Origin: Streptomyces pyxinae | Lineage (GTDB): Bacteria > Actinomycetota > Actinomycetes > Streptomycetales > Streptomycetaceae | Reading direction: 5' to 3' | DNA: 64,000 nt | Assembly (NCBI RefSeq): GCF_024756275.1 | Contig: NZ_JANUGQ010000007.1 | Coordinates: 186,001 to 250,000, forward strand | Part shown: in pieces, positions 35,325 through 43,305 of the stretch | How positions within the stretch are numbered: the first letter of the stretch is position 1 | How the letters are laid out: each line of letters starts with the position of its first letter | Translations under genes and position numbers: made by a program | The notes under the pieces: model-generated | Databases searched by the model: none | Seen by the model: only the letters and a program-made list of their open reading frames with translations | What the model was told of the DNA's origin: nothing

Positions 35325-35771
35325 ATGCTTGCCGAGACCGTATGTTCCGCCGTGTCCGCGGCCGGGCTGGGCCTCGCGGCCGTCACGGCGTACCGGAAGC
35401 GGTTCCTGACCGCCGCCCGGATCGCGGGCTACGCCCTGGTCCCGGTGGGTCTTGTCCTCACCGGGGCGGTGGCGTGGCTGGCCCGTACCGCCTTCAGCCC
35501 GGCGGCCTGGACGGGCTTCGGGCTGCTGGGAGCGGCCTGGCTGCTGTTCCTGATCACCCGGGCCGTGGAGCGGCGCCGGGGCGGCTCCACCCGGGCCGAG
35601 CGCCGGGCGGCCCGGTCCGCCGGCCGGGAGGCGGTCGCCCCCGGGGCGTCGGCGCCCTCCCTGGGGGGCGGAGCCGGTCCGGCGGCGCGCCCGGCCGGGA
35701 AGCGGCCGGCCACCGAGCCGGCCGACGACTTCAGCGACATCGAGGCCATCCTCAAGAAGCACGGCATCTGA
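35325..35771 (+). CDS. Small membrane protein with conserved DFSDIEAILKKHGI tail
   Basis: 148 aa. Three hydrophobic segments: VCSAVSAAGLGLAAVTAY (~6-23), AGYALVPVGLVLTGAVAWLA (~34-53) and WTGFGLLGAAWLLFLITRAV (~62-81). A long Arg/Ala/Gly-rich cytoplasmic region ends in DDFSDIEAILKKHGI, an unusually ordered tail after low complexity, so possibly a docking peptide. ATG 35325 has GGAGGA directly upstream. I recall relatives in streptomycetes annotated 'cellulose synthase', which the sequence does not support. Confidence 0.75.
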   Translation: MLAETVCSAVSAAGLGLAAVTAYRKRFLTAARIAGYALVPVGLVLTGAVAWLARTAFSPAAWTGFGLLGAAWLLFLITRAVERRRGGSTRAERRAARSAGREAVAPGASAPSLGGGAGPAARPAGKRPATEPADDFSDIEAILKKHGI

Positions 35772-35989
35772 TCATCTGATCCACGACGGAAGTCCGCCGG
35801 AAGCCCGCTGCGGCCCCGCCCCTTCGGAGGTGCGCCCCGGCGGTGGACGCGGGTGGACGCTGGTGGGCCCAAGCGCTCATACCGGTCGAACGCGATGTGC
35901 GTGACGTAATTCCCCACGGTGCCACGCGATGTGATGAACAGACCCCCCGATTCGGGCGTTCTGGTCGAATCCCCGGCGAGTGGACCGAC

Positions 35990-36160
35990 ATGATCGGTCC
36001 CGTTATGCACGACACCTCACGGGAGCAGCGTCCCCCCGCCACCACCGGAGAACCGCGCGGCTGCCTCTTCGCGCTCTCCCAGCCCCCTTTGATGATCTTT
36101 CTCGCCGTCATCGGCTGCCTGTTACTGATGGCCGCCGTGCACGATCTGTTCCTGCTGTGA
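35990..36160 (+). CDS. Small single-TMS protein with a TTA codon
   Basis: 56 aa from ATG 35990 (GAGTGGA upstream) or 51 aa from ATG 36005. A hydrophilic N-terminus, then RGCLFALSQPPLMIFLAVIG and a Leu-rich membrane helix ending VHDLFLL. Residue 45 counted from ATG 35990 is encoded by TTA (36122-36124), a codon read in Streptomyces by the developmentally controlled bldA tRNA. The gene lies 0.8 kb from ssgB. The upstream region 35772-35989 holds no other gene. Function unknown; existence supported by the ordered C-terminus. Confidence 0.6.
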   Translation: MIGPVMHDTSREQRPPATTGEPRGCLFALSQPPLMIFLAVIGCLLLMAAVHDLFLL

Positions 36161-36198
36161 GCCGGTCCGCCGCGCACCGGGTGTCCCGGCCGCCGGAC

Positions 36199-36756
36199 TC
36201 AGCCCGCCGCCTCCTTGCGGCGCGCCCGGTAGGCGGCGACATGCAGCCGGTTGCCGCAGGTCCGGCTGTCGCAGTAGCGGCGGGACCGGTTCCGTGACAG
36301 ATCCACGAAGGCCCGGCCGCAGTCCGGTGCCTCGCAGCGCCGCAGCCGCTCCCGCTCGCCCGCCACCACGATGAACGCCAGCGCCATCCCGCAGTCGGCG
36401 GCCAGATGGTCCGCGACCGAGGCGCCGGGGGCGAAGTAGTGGACGTGCCAGTCGTAGCCGTCGTGGTCGGTGAGCTGCGGGGTGGTGCCGGCCCCGGCGA
36501 CCAGCCGGTTGACCAGCTCGGCGGCGGTCCGGGTGTCGGGGGCCGCGAAGATGGCGGCGAACCGTTTCCGCAGGTCGCGGACCGCGGTGAGATCCGGTTC
36601 CCCGAGCCGTCCGACCCCGCTGACGTCATGGCCCCGTACGAACGCGTAGAGCGAGGGGATGTCTCCGAGGCTGTCGCCGCCCGCGCTCTCCGGCGCGGTG
36701 TTGAGCAGATCGACGACGGTGTCGAGGGCGATCCGGGTGTCATGGGGGATCAGCAC
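36199..36756 (-). CDS. CGNR zinc-finger (ABATE-type) protein
   Basis: 185 aa. N-terminal helical ABATE-like domain (~1-130) with VVDLLNTAPES near the start, and a C-terminal CGNR zinc finger: RRCEAPDCGRAFVDLSRNR then SRRYCDSRTCGNRLHVAAYR (~139-178), Cys residues spaced C-x4-C ... C-x4-C. Considered DNA-binding stress-related regulators in actinobacteria. ATG 36756. Transcribed away from ssgB's terminator, i.e. downstream of ssgB in the same direction but separated by a 245-bp gap with a hairpin. Confidence 0.85.
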   Translation of the reverse strand: MLIPHDTRIALDTVVDLLNTAPESAGGDSLGDIPSLYAFVRGHDVSGVGRLGEPDLTAVRDLRKRFAAIFAAPDTRTAAELVNRLVAGAGTTPQLTDHDGYDWHVHYFAPGASVADHLAADCGMALAFIVVAGERERLRRCEAPDCGRAFVDLSRNRSRRYCDSRTCGNRLHVAAYRARRKEAAG

Positions 36757-36950
36757 GCTGCACTCCCTGGCCTGCCGCGGGCGGGCGCCCGCCGGAATGC
36801 GCCGACTCTAGCGGCTGTCCGCCGGGAGGCCCGGCGCCCGCCGGTCCCGGCGTCCGGAAAGCCCCGTACACACGCCGGCGCCGGCGCCGCGGCAGAAGTC
36901 GCGGTCGCCGGCGCCGGGGTGGCCCCGGAAAGGGCCGTACGGAATTTCCG

Positions 36951-36985
36951 CGCGGCGCCGTCGCCCCGAGTCGGACGGCGCCGTG
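36951..36985 (-). terminator. Terminator after ssgB
   Basis: GGCGCCGTC (36954-36962) and GACGGCGCC (36974-36982), extended by flanking C/G pairs, 11-nt loop; starts ~17 bp past the ssgB stop. Confidence 0.65.
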
Positions 36986-37001
36986 CGGCTCTCGGCCTGG
37001 C

Positions 37002-37415
37002 TCAGCTCTCGGCCAGGATGTGCGACAACTCCGTATCGAGATCGAAGTGCCGGTGCTCGGTGCCGGGCGGGACCGCCGCGTCCGTCCGCTTCAGGAACGA
37101 TTCGAGGGCCCGCGCCGGAGCTTCCAGCAGCGCTTCGCCCTCCGGGGAGCTGAGGGCGATGCAGACGACGCCCTGGCCGTGGCTGCGGGACGGCCAGACG
37201 CGGACGTCGCCGGTGCCGGTGGGCCGGTGCAGGCCCTCGGCGAGAAGGTCGCGGGCGAACACCCACTCGACCGTCTCCTCGGCTCCGGTGTGGAAGGTGG
37301 CGTGTACGGCGTAGGGATCGGCCGTGTCATACCGCAGGCCCGCCGGTACAGGCAGTGAGGACTCGCTCGACACAACGAGGCGCAGGTGCAGCTCGCAGCT
37401 GACCGTGGTGTTCAT
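37002..37415 (-). CDS. ssgB: Sporulation-specific cell division regulator SsgB
   Basis: 137 aa, the exact length of SsgB. The sequence (MNTTVSCELHLRLVVSS; PVPAGLRYDTADPYAVHATF; GTGDVRVWPSRSHGQGVV; DTELSHILAES) agrees residue by residue with what I remember of SsgB, the most conserved SsgA-like protein. In sporulating Streptomyces it positions FtsZ rings, together with SsgA, in aerial hyphae. ATG 37415 is used; the frame is open 22 residues upstream but those are Arg/Cys noise. Possible sigma-H-type promoter at 37468-37502. This gene is the strongest marker that the host is a streptomycete. Confidence 0.96.
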   Translation of the reverse strand: MNTTVSCELHLRLVVSSESSLPVPAGLRYDTADPYAVHATFHTGAEETVEWVFARDLLAEGLHRPTGTGDVRVWPSRSHGQGVVCIALSSPEGEALLEAPARALESFLKRTDAAVPPGTEHRHFDLDTELSHILAES

Positions 37416-37467
37416 AAGCGCCAGGGCCTTTCGCTCAGTGTGCGCTCGGGGATTCGCACGTCGGCCA

Positions 37468-37502
37468 CATCGACATGCCACCTACGGTGCCGTTGTAAAC
37501 CC
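37468..37502 (-). promoter_or_regulatory. Candidate stress/developmental sigma promoter of ssgB
   Basis: Reading leftward: GGGGTTTAC, 14 bp after GTTT, then GGTGGCAT, ~60-85 bp before the ssgB start. This resembles the GTTT-N14-GGGTA-like elements of SigB/SigH-type sigma factors; ssgB of S. coelicolor is known to depend on SigH. Match is partial. Confidence 0.35.
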
Positions 37503-37613
37503 CTCTGTCTGTTTTGTGATGGATGAGGCCCCTCTTTCGGCGGTATGCAACCGGGTTCAATAGGGCCATTTCGGTAGTACGTGCGAGCCGGGAAGTTGGG
37601 GTAGCTTGGGAAT

Positions 37614-38081
37614 ATGAATGCGGAGAGTGACGAGCGGGCAAAGGTCTCCGAATCGGCGGCCGATACGCCCGCCACGGGGGGCGTGACCACGGAGGCGCCG
37701 GTGGCCGAGGCGGCACTCGGTTCCCGGGCGCCCGAATTCATCAAACGGCGGCGCACGCTCCACCTCAGCTGGCAGGTGGGGGTCTTCCTGGTCGGCCTGG
37801 CCGTGGTGGGCGCCGGAGTGGCGATGCTCGTCCTGCCCGGTCCCGGCTGGGTGGTGATCTTCGGCGGCATGGCGATCTGGGCGACCGAGTTCGTCTGGGC
37901 GCAGCTGGTGCTCCGCTGGACCAAGCGCAAGGTCACCGAGGCGGCCCAGCGGGCCCTCGACCCCAGGGTGCGGCGCCGCAACATCATCCTCACCGCCACC
38001 GGTCTGGTGATCATCGCGGTACTGGCGGGGATCTACCTCTGGAAGTTCGGTTTCCAGCTCCCCTGGAACATCCGCCGGTGA
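37614..38081 (+). CDS. TIGR02611/PGPGW-family membrane protein
   Basis: 155 aa. A polar N-terminus (~1-45), then VGVFLVGLAVVGAGVAMLVL followed by the family motif LPGPGWVVIFGGMAIWATEF (~78-97), an amphipathic WTKRKVTEAAQRAL stretch, and a last helix NIILTATGLVIIAVLAGIYLW. PGPGW-motif proteins are small membrane proteins of unknown function in actinobacteria. ATG 37614; divergent from ssgB with a shared 198-bp promoter region. Confidence 0.88.
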   Translation: MNAESDERAKVSESAADTPATGGVTTEAPVAEAALGSRAPEFIKRRRTLHLSWQVGVFLVGLAVVGAGVAMLVLPGPGWVVIFGGMAIWATEFVWAQLVLRWTKRKVTEAAQRALDPRVRRRNIILTATGLVIIAVLAGIYLWKFGFQLPWNIRR

Positions 38082-38174
38082 CCGGCGGCCCCGCCGGCCG
38101 GGAAGCGGCCGTGGGCGAGGCCCGGGAGTGGTCATGGGTACCCGCTGACATGCGGTAATGTTTGCGGTGCGCCC

Positions 38175-38246
38175 GGGCGATTAGCTCAGCGGGAGAGCGC
38201 TTCGTTCACACCGAAGAGGTCACTGGTTCGATCCCAGTATCGCCCA
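38175..38246 (+). tRNA. tRNA-Val (CAC), copy 1
   Basis: 72 nt. Acceptor GGGCGAT/ATCGCCC, anticodon loop TTCACAC with CAC, T-arm ACTGG-TTCGATC-CCAGT, discriminator A. Followed by a strong terminator. Confidence 0.96.
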
Positions 38247-38255
38247 CCGCCCGGA

Positions 38256-38300
38256 CCGAAGGCCCTGGAGATCAGCTCGAATGATCTCCAGGGCCTTCGG
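38256..38300 (+). terminator. Terminator after tRNA-Val(CAC) copy 1
   Basis: Perfect 19-bp arms (38256-38274 and 38282-38300; core GGCCCTGGAGATCA / TGATCTCCAGGGCC) with a 7-nt loop. Confidence 0.9.
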
Positions 38301-38354
38301 CGTCTTCCCGGCCCCCTGGTCATGGACGGCAGCCCGGCGAGCAGACTGTGCCGC

Positions 38355-38810
38355 ATGGACTGGTGCCACTATCGCTTCCACGCCGTCTGGTCGCTGCCCG
38401 CCGCACCGGACGCCGTCTTCCGGGTGCTGGCCCGCCCCGACGACTACCCCCACTGGTGGCCCCAGGTCCGGGAGGCGACCCGGCTCGGCGAGCACTCCGG
38501 CACCCTGCGCATCCGCTCGGTGCTCCCGTACGACCTCCGGATCACCGCCACCGAGCGCCGCCTGGACCCGGACGCCCGGGTGCTGGAGGCGGAGCTCGAC
38601 GGGGATCTCACGGGGTGGCTGAGCTGGCGGGTGGTCCCGGACGGGGCCGGGACCGGGGCCGCCCGCGCCGTCTACGACCAGGAGGTCGAGGTCCGGCTGC
38701 CCCTGCTGCGGCGCCTGGCGGTGCCCGGCCGGCCGTTCTTCCGGGCCAATCACGCGCTGATGATGCGGTCCGGACGCAAAGGTCTCGCCGCCCTGCTGGC
38801 GGGCGGCTGA
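38355..38810 (+). CDS. SRPBCC-family (polyketide cyclase-like) protein
   Basis: 151 aa from ATG 38355; ATG 38322 would add 11 residues. Helix-grip (START/PYR-like) pattern: HYRFHAVWSLPAAPDAVFRV, then RPDDYPHWWPQVREATRLG and a basic C-terminal helix (FRANHALMMRSGRKGLAALL). Members bind hydrophobic ligands or act as cyclases/aromatases; no catalytic role can be assigned. Lies alone between two identical tRNA-Val genes and is not near any biosynthetic cluster. Confidence 0.83.
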   Translation: MDWCHYRFHAVWSLPAAPDAVFRVLARPDDYPHWWPQVREATRLGEHSGTLRIRSVLPYDLRITATERRLDPDARVLEAELDGDLTGWLSWRVVPDGAGTGAARAVYDQEVEVRLPLLRRLAVPGRPFFRANHALMMRSGRKGLAALLAGG

Positions 38811-38816
38811 CGGAAT

Positions 38817-38846
38817 TTGAAGGAAGGGCGCCGGGGCCTGTATGGT
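38817..38846 (+). promoter_or_regulatory. Promoter of tRNA-Val(CAC) copy 2
   Basis: TTGAAG (38817-38822), 18-bp spacer, TATGGT (38841-38846), 14 bp before the tRNA. Confidence 0.55.
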
Positions 38847-38859
38847 TCAGTGCGTTCCC

Positions 38860-38931
38860 GGGCGATTAGCTCAGCGGGAGAGCGCTTCGTTCACACCGAA
38901 GAGGTCACTGGTTCGATCCCAGTATCGCCCA
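38860..38931 (+). tRNA. tRNA-Val (CAC), copy 2
   Basis: Same 72-nt sequence as 38175-38246, including the following ACC. A candidate integration site for the accessory genes that begin just downstream. Confidence 0.96.
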
Positions 38932-38951
38932 CCACAGTCGCACCACCTTCC

Positions 38952-38975
38952 AGGGCCGCCCACCAGGGCGGCCCT
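38952..38975 (+). terminator. Terminator after tRNA-Val(CAC) copy 2
   Basis: AGGGCCGCCC (38952-38961), loop ACCA, GGGCGGCCCT (38966-38975), followed by TGCTGGTTCTT. Confidence 0.85.
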
Positions 38976-39007
38976 TGCTGGTTCTTGGGACTGTCCCGGC
39001 CCCGCGT

Positions 39008-39706
39008 TCAGCGCTCCTCGGCGTGCGCGCGGCGCTCCGCCTCCAGATCCACGAGCCGGAACTCCTCCAGGCGCATCATGAGCTGCGCGGCCTGCACCCA
39101 GGGCATACGGCCGTCACCGAAGTCCAGACCGCCGACGTCGTGCGGTACCGGTGCCGGGTGGCCCGGGCGGTACAGCACACCGTGCACCCCGCTCAGCGAG
39201 CAGCGGCGCACCCGCACGGCGGCGTACTGCCTGCGCAGGTGCGGGCAGGCCCGTACCGACAGCCAGGCGCACGCCAGGCAGACCGGCGGATGCCCGGTCA
39301 CCATGTCGGCCGGCCAGGCGCCCGGGTCGTCGGGGTCCTCGCTCAGCAGCCACAGCAGGCCGTCGTCGGTGGCGTCCTTCGCGGCGGGCCGGCCGCACAC
39401 CTGGCACAGCAGCGCGGCCATGGCGCGCCGCTGACGCAGGAAGTGCACCTTGCCGTACAGCGGTTTGCCCTTGCCCGGCATGCTCGGCATCCGCCGCCAG
39501 AGGATGCCGTCGCCGTCCCGGTCCCACGGCCGCTCATGGAGGTAGGCCAGCCTGCCCCGGCGCATGGTGACCTCGGGCTGCGCCGCTTCGGTCTCCGCCG
39601 ACCAGGCGGCGATGAACGGCACACGGTCGGTCAGGCGCAGGGTGCCGACGGGACGGCGGTCGGGGTGGCAGGGCGTGGTGAGGTGACGACCTGATGACTG
39701 CTGCAT
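39008..39706 (-). CDS. Cys-rich protein of unknown function
   Basis: 232 aa, soluble. Tyr/Trp/Arg-rich N-terminal half (LRLTDRVPFIAAWS; RGRLAYLHERPWD; GILWRRMP) and a Cys-containing second half: LLCQVCGRPA (~99-108), PPVCLACAWLS (~141-151) and RACPHLRRQY, spacing that could form one zinc site (CxxC ... CxxC ... C). The C-terminus is acidic/helical. ATG 39706. I do not recognise a family. Base composition is somewhat lower in GC than neighbours and it sits between a tRNA and a TTA-containing regulator, so it may be accessory. Confidence 0.65.
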   Translation of the reverse strand: MQQSSGRHLTTPCHPDRRPVGTLRLTDRVPFIAAWSAETEAAQPEVTMRRGRLAYLHERPWDRDGDGILWRRMPSMPGKGKPLYGKVHFLRQRRAMAALLCQVCGRPAAKDATDDGLLWLLSEDPDDPGAWPADMVTGHPPVCLACAWLSVRACPHLRRQYAAVRVRRCSLSGVHGVLYRPGHPAPVPHDVGGLDFGDGRMPWVQAAQLMMRLEEFRLVDLEAERRAHAEER

Positions 39707-39907
39707 GGGCGCTTCCCTGGGAACGGGGGCTGGGAATCCCCACTGTCAGCCGCCTGCGATCACGAACACACCCTGCGCCAGGCCCAGCTTCCGCGCAGAA
39801 TTTCCCGGTCCAACCAGCAAGATTTGCCGTGGTCTTGTGGCCCTGCTGTTCGGCGTTACCGTTCAAGCAGGAACCACGCGTGCGTCGTAGCAGCCTCGGG
39901 AGGACCG

Positions 39908-41464
39908 TTGGCCGTCAAGCCTCGTAGTCGTCGCCAGGAGCAGACGCGACATGCTCAGGAACTACGCGCACGGGGGTGGAGCTGGGTGCAGGTGGCCGCT
40001 GAATTCTGTCGCCGCTACCGCGTCAACCCCCGTGTGGCGCACCGCATTGCCCGTGGTTGGAGCCAGGGGCAGGCCGCTGCGGCATGGAACGATCGGTGGC
40101 CTGACGACCCGAAAACGTTCAAGAACTTCTCGGCGTGGGAACTGTGGCCCGCATCCACTGGGCATGCTCCGGCGCTCGCCACCCTTGATCGTCTCGCCCA
40201 GCTCTATGAATGCACGGCGGGTGATCTGCTGACAGATATGTCGGACTACGGCACCAAAGCAGATGTGCCGCAGGGCAGCGGCTTAACGGGACCGGCGGGC
40301 GCAGTCGCACCGCTCACGCTGGTTCCGGCCCTTGTTGACACGTTGGCACACTTCGCGACCGACATAAATTACGTCGAACTGGCCGAGGAGGTCGTCATGT
40401 GGGTGCAAGGCGTGCCCAGCGAAATGAACCGCCGGAAGCTGTTGCAGAAGATCAGTACGGCGCTCACGGTTGCTGCTGCCACACCGCTGCTCGATGTGGC
40501 CGACCCGGATGTGCTGGATCGCGCGGCCGCAGTGCTGGACAACCCGCGCCGGATTGACGCTGCCCTGATCACCCAGGCCGAACGCGGAATCAAGGACTTC
40601 CGCATGCTGGGTGACGTACTCGGGCCCCAGGTGGCTCTGCAGACCGCGCTCACCCAGCGGAGGGTGACCAGGGAGCTCGCCGCCAACGCGCCGAGCAACC
40701 TTCGGCCACGGGTGCTCTCGCTGTACGCCGAACTCAGCCAGCTGGTCGGCTGGGAGCTGTTCGATATCGGTGACTACCGGGCTGCGGCGTACTACTACGA
40801 TGACGCTCGTACGGCCGCGCACGACGCCGAAAACGTCGAGCTGGTGACGTATATCTTGAGCACCATGAGCCAGCTCGCTACCTGGCAGGGCAAACCCCGG
40901 GTCGGCATCGACCACGCCATCGCGGCGCAGGAATGGGCCTCTCGGGGGGACAGCCAGATGGCGCGGGCCTACTCGGCAGACGTGGCCGCACGAGCGTATG
41001 CCGCGGCCGGAGACACCGGCAGAGCGCGAGCCGCATTGGATGCCGAACGTACCGCCGCCGCCGAAGTGTTCGGCAGTGACGTACCGCTGGCTTCATGGTG
41101 GTACTTCTACGATGAGTCGTACTACTGGGGAATCCGTGGCGAGGTGAGCCTCGCGCTCAATGATCCGGCCGACGCGCTGCATGCCTCGGTAAAAGCGCTG
41201 CCGCTGCTCGACCCGGCCAACGTGCGCGACTACGCGCACACGCTGACGCACCAAGCGAGGGCTCATGTCCTGCAGGGTGACGTGCACGAGGCATCGCAGG
41301 TCGTCGTCGAGGCCGCCCGCCTCACGGCGGTCAACCGGTCGCCGCGGTTGGAACATAGCATCCGGGGCGTGCGGACGAGCCTCTCACCATGGCAGCGTAC
41401 GAAAGCAGTGCGGGGGCTCGATGAGGCGTTGCGTGCGTATGGCTTCGGCAGCGTCAAGGCGTAG
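39908..41464 (+). CDS. HTH regulator with tetratricopeptide-like C-terminus, TTA codon
   Basis: 518 aa. The N-terminal ~90 residues form an XRE-like region (RARGWSWVQVAAEFCRRY; NPRVAHRIARGWSQGQAA; LATLDRLAQLYECTAGDLL). The C-terminal ~300 residues are paired helices of the TPR type (ELFDIGDYRAAAYYYDDART; AYAAAGDTGRARAALDAE; PADALHASVKALPLLDPAN). TTG 39908 is chosen because GGGAGGA (39898-39904) lies at the right distance; an ATG at 39824 is in frame with no such site. Residue 126 is a TTA codon (40283-40285), so translation may depend on bldA in Streptomyces. Probably a signalling/transcription regulator; target unknown. Confidence 0.82.
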   Translation: MAVKPRSRRQEQTRHAQELRARGWSWVQVAAEFCRRYRVNPRVAHRIARGWSQGQAAAAWNDRWPDDPKTFKNFSAWELWPASTGHAPALATLDRLAQLYECTAGDLLTDMSDYGTKADVPQGSGLTGPAGAVAPLTLVPALVDTLAHFATDINYVELAEEVVMWVQGVPSEMNRRKLLQKISTALTVAAATPLLDVADPDVLDRAAAVLDNPRRIDAALITQAERGIKDFRMLGDVLGPQVALQTALTQRRVTRELAANAPSNLRPRVLSLYAELSQLVGWELFDIGDYRAAAYYYDDARTAAHDAENVELVTYILSTMSQLATWQGKPRVGIDHAIAAQEWASRGDSQMARAYSADVAARAYAAAGDTGRARAALDAERTAAAEVFGSDVPLASWWYFYDESYYWGIRGEVSLALNDPADALHASVKALPLLDPANVRDYAHTLTHQARAHVLQGDVHEASQVVVEAARLTAVNRSPRLEHSIRGVRTSLSPWQRTKAVRGLDEALRAYGFGSVKA

Positions 41465-41551
41465 CGCCGGCACCTGACCGGTCGCGGGGCGGTCTGCCGC
41501 CTCGCTCAGAGCGAGCTGTTCCGGCTGGTGACTGCTGGCGATGTGGTGTGA

Positions 41552-42283
41552 TCACCAACTCAGCGCTTCGCCGCAGTGGCCGGCGAAGTCCTGGAGGCTG
41601 TCCAGGACGACGTCCGCTCCGGCCCGGCGGAGTTCATCGGCGGTACTGTCGCCGCTGGCGACCGCGACGGCCAGCGCATCCGCGTCGCGGGCGCCGCGAA
41701 CATCATGAGGCGTATCGCCCACGACCACGGTCCGAGTGCCGGCGAAGCCCTGACCGTACTTCTCCGACGCCCGCTTGCGCGCCTGCCGGACCAGATCGGC
41801 CCGGTCGCTGCCGTCGTCGCCGTAGCCGCCCACCGCGAAGTCGAGGCCATCCGCCAGGCCGAGAGCGGTCAGTTTGGTCGTGGCGACAGGGCGTATGTTG
41901 CCCGTGACGGCTGACTGGACGGTGTGCCGCGCGGCGCATGACGCGATGGCCTCCCGCGCTCCGGGCAACACCGAGCCGGCTTCGCGCATGCGGTCGGTGA
42001 GCTGATCGGCGGCTGTCGCGAGAGCGGCATAGAAGTCGGCGAAGAGGGCCTCCGGTTCGTGGATCCCGTTCAGTCGCAACGTCTCCGTCATGATCGCTTG
42101 CTCGGTTCGACCCGACATCTCAGCCAGGCGGTCCAGCGGTCGACCGGTCACCCTCTCGAACGCCTGAGCGTAGATGGCCCGGCTGACCCCACCGCCGATG
42201 TTCACAAGGGTGTGGTCCACGTCCCAGAGGATCAGGCGTCGTCCCGGGCGGACTCGGCCGAGCGCAGCATTGTTCATGGGCAT
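41552..42283 (-). CDS. HAD-superfamily phosphatase
   Basis: 243 aa. Motif I LILWDVDHTLVNIGG (nucleophile Asp and second Asp, residues ~17-31), motif II Thr/Ser in SAVTGNIRP (~123), motif III Lys region RKRASEKYG and motif IV VVVGDTPHDVRGARDAD (~187-203). A helical C1-cap (ERVTGRPLDRLAEMSG) suggests a phosphoglycolate phosphatase/beta-phosphoglucomutase-like subgroup. ATG 42283 or 42277. Convergent with the HTH/TPR regulator. Confidence 0.88.
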   Translation of the reverse strand: MPMNNAALGRVRPGRRLILWDVDHTLVNIGGGVSRAIYAQAFERVTGRPLDRLAEMSGRTEQAIMTETLRLNGIHEPEALFADFYAALATAADQLTDRMREAGSVLPGAREAIASCAARHTVQSAVTGNIRPVATTKLTALGLADGLDFAVGGYGDDGSDRADLVRQARKRASEKYGQGFAGTRTVVVGDTPHDVRGARDADALAVAVASGDSTADELRRAGADVVLDSLQDFAGHCGEALSW

Positions 42284-42403
42284 GGGGGCCAGCGTAGAGC
42301 GTTCGTCTCCTTGTGGTGGAGGGACGTTTTGTTGTTCCTGGGAGAGGACCGGTCCGTCGTTCGGGGCGAGCCGGTCCGTTGGGGGCGGGGCTCCTGGTGG
42401 GGG

Positions 42404-43129
42404 TCACGCGGCGGCGGGGAGGTCCGGGCGGAGGGGCCAGGCCTCGTCGACGGGTTCCTCCGAGCCGTTGCGGGCGAACCAGGCCTGGAGGCCCCGGGCC
42501 TGGGCGGCGTGCCATTCGCCCTGGAGGGTGTGCAGTTCGGCGGGGGAGAGCCGCTCCAGGCGGGCGGCGAAGCGGCGGCCCACCGCCCGGACGACCTCCA
42601 GCGCCGCGAAGGCGTCGGCCGCCGCGTCGTGCGCGCCGGTCAGCTCGACGCCGTAGTGCGCACAGAGGTCCGTCAGCGTCCGGCGGCCCTTGCGGTACCG
42701 GTCCAGCTGCTTGTCGAGCACCCACGGGTCCAGCACCCGCAGCGGGGTGCCGCTCAGGTACCGGTCCAGCGACGAGGCGCGATGGCGGCGCAACTCGCGG
42801 TCCAGCAGCGTGAGATCGAACGGCGCGTTCATCACCACCAGCGGCCGGCGCGCGGTGCACTGCTCGGACAGCACCGTGCCTATCTCCGCCATCACCGGCG
42901 CCGGCCAGCGGCCGTGGCGCTGGAGGTGGTCGTCGGTCAGTCCGTGCACCGCCACGGCGGCGGGCGGCACCGGTATGCCCGGACTCACCAGCCAGCGGGT
43001 GACCCGCACCCGGCCGCCCGCCGCGTCCTGCACGACGACGGCGGCCGACACGATGCGGTCCCGCTCGACGTCAACTCCGGTGGTTTCCGTGTCGAATGCG
43101 GCCAGCGGCCCTTCGTACCAGAGCGTCAT
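42404..43129 (-). CDS. DEDDh 3'-5' exonuclease (DnaQ-like)
   Basis: 241 aa. Exo I AAFDTETTGVDVERDRIV (Asp and Glu of DEDDh, residues ~9-26), Exo II around VMNAPFDLTLLDREL, and Exo III GAHDAAADAFAALEV with His and Asp. This is the nuclease domain only, without polymerase, as in small streptomycete DnaQ-like proteins for DNA repair or RNA trimming. ATG 43129 has GAGGAG about 10 bp upstream; an upstream-open frame is not coding-like. Confidence 0.9.
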   Translation of the reverse strand: MTLWYEGPLAAFDTETTGVDVERDRIVSAAVVVQDAAGGRVRVTRWLVSPGIPVPPAAVAVHGLTDDHLQRHGRWPAPVMAEIGTVLSEQCTARRPLVVMNAPFDLTLLDRELRRHRASSLDRYLSGTPLRVLDPWVLDKQLDRYRKGRRTLTDLCAHYGVELTGAHDAAADAFAALEVVRAVGRRFAARLERLSPAELHTLQGEWHAAQARGLQAWFARNGSEEPVDEAWPLRPDLPAAA

Positions 43130-43305
43130 TCCCCGAACTCCTCGCACGATCCTGGCAGATGGCGGGAACCTCCTGCCCGAATCGGTGATACCCGGGCTGT
43201 TTGCCCCGTACGCAACCCGGCGACAACACAAGTGACGGGGCGTCCGGCCGGCGTCCCGTCGGACGGAATCCGCACGCTCGACCGGCCCGGAAGGCACGAA
43301 GAGCC

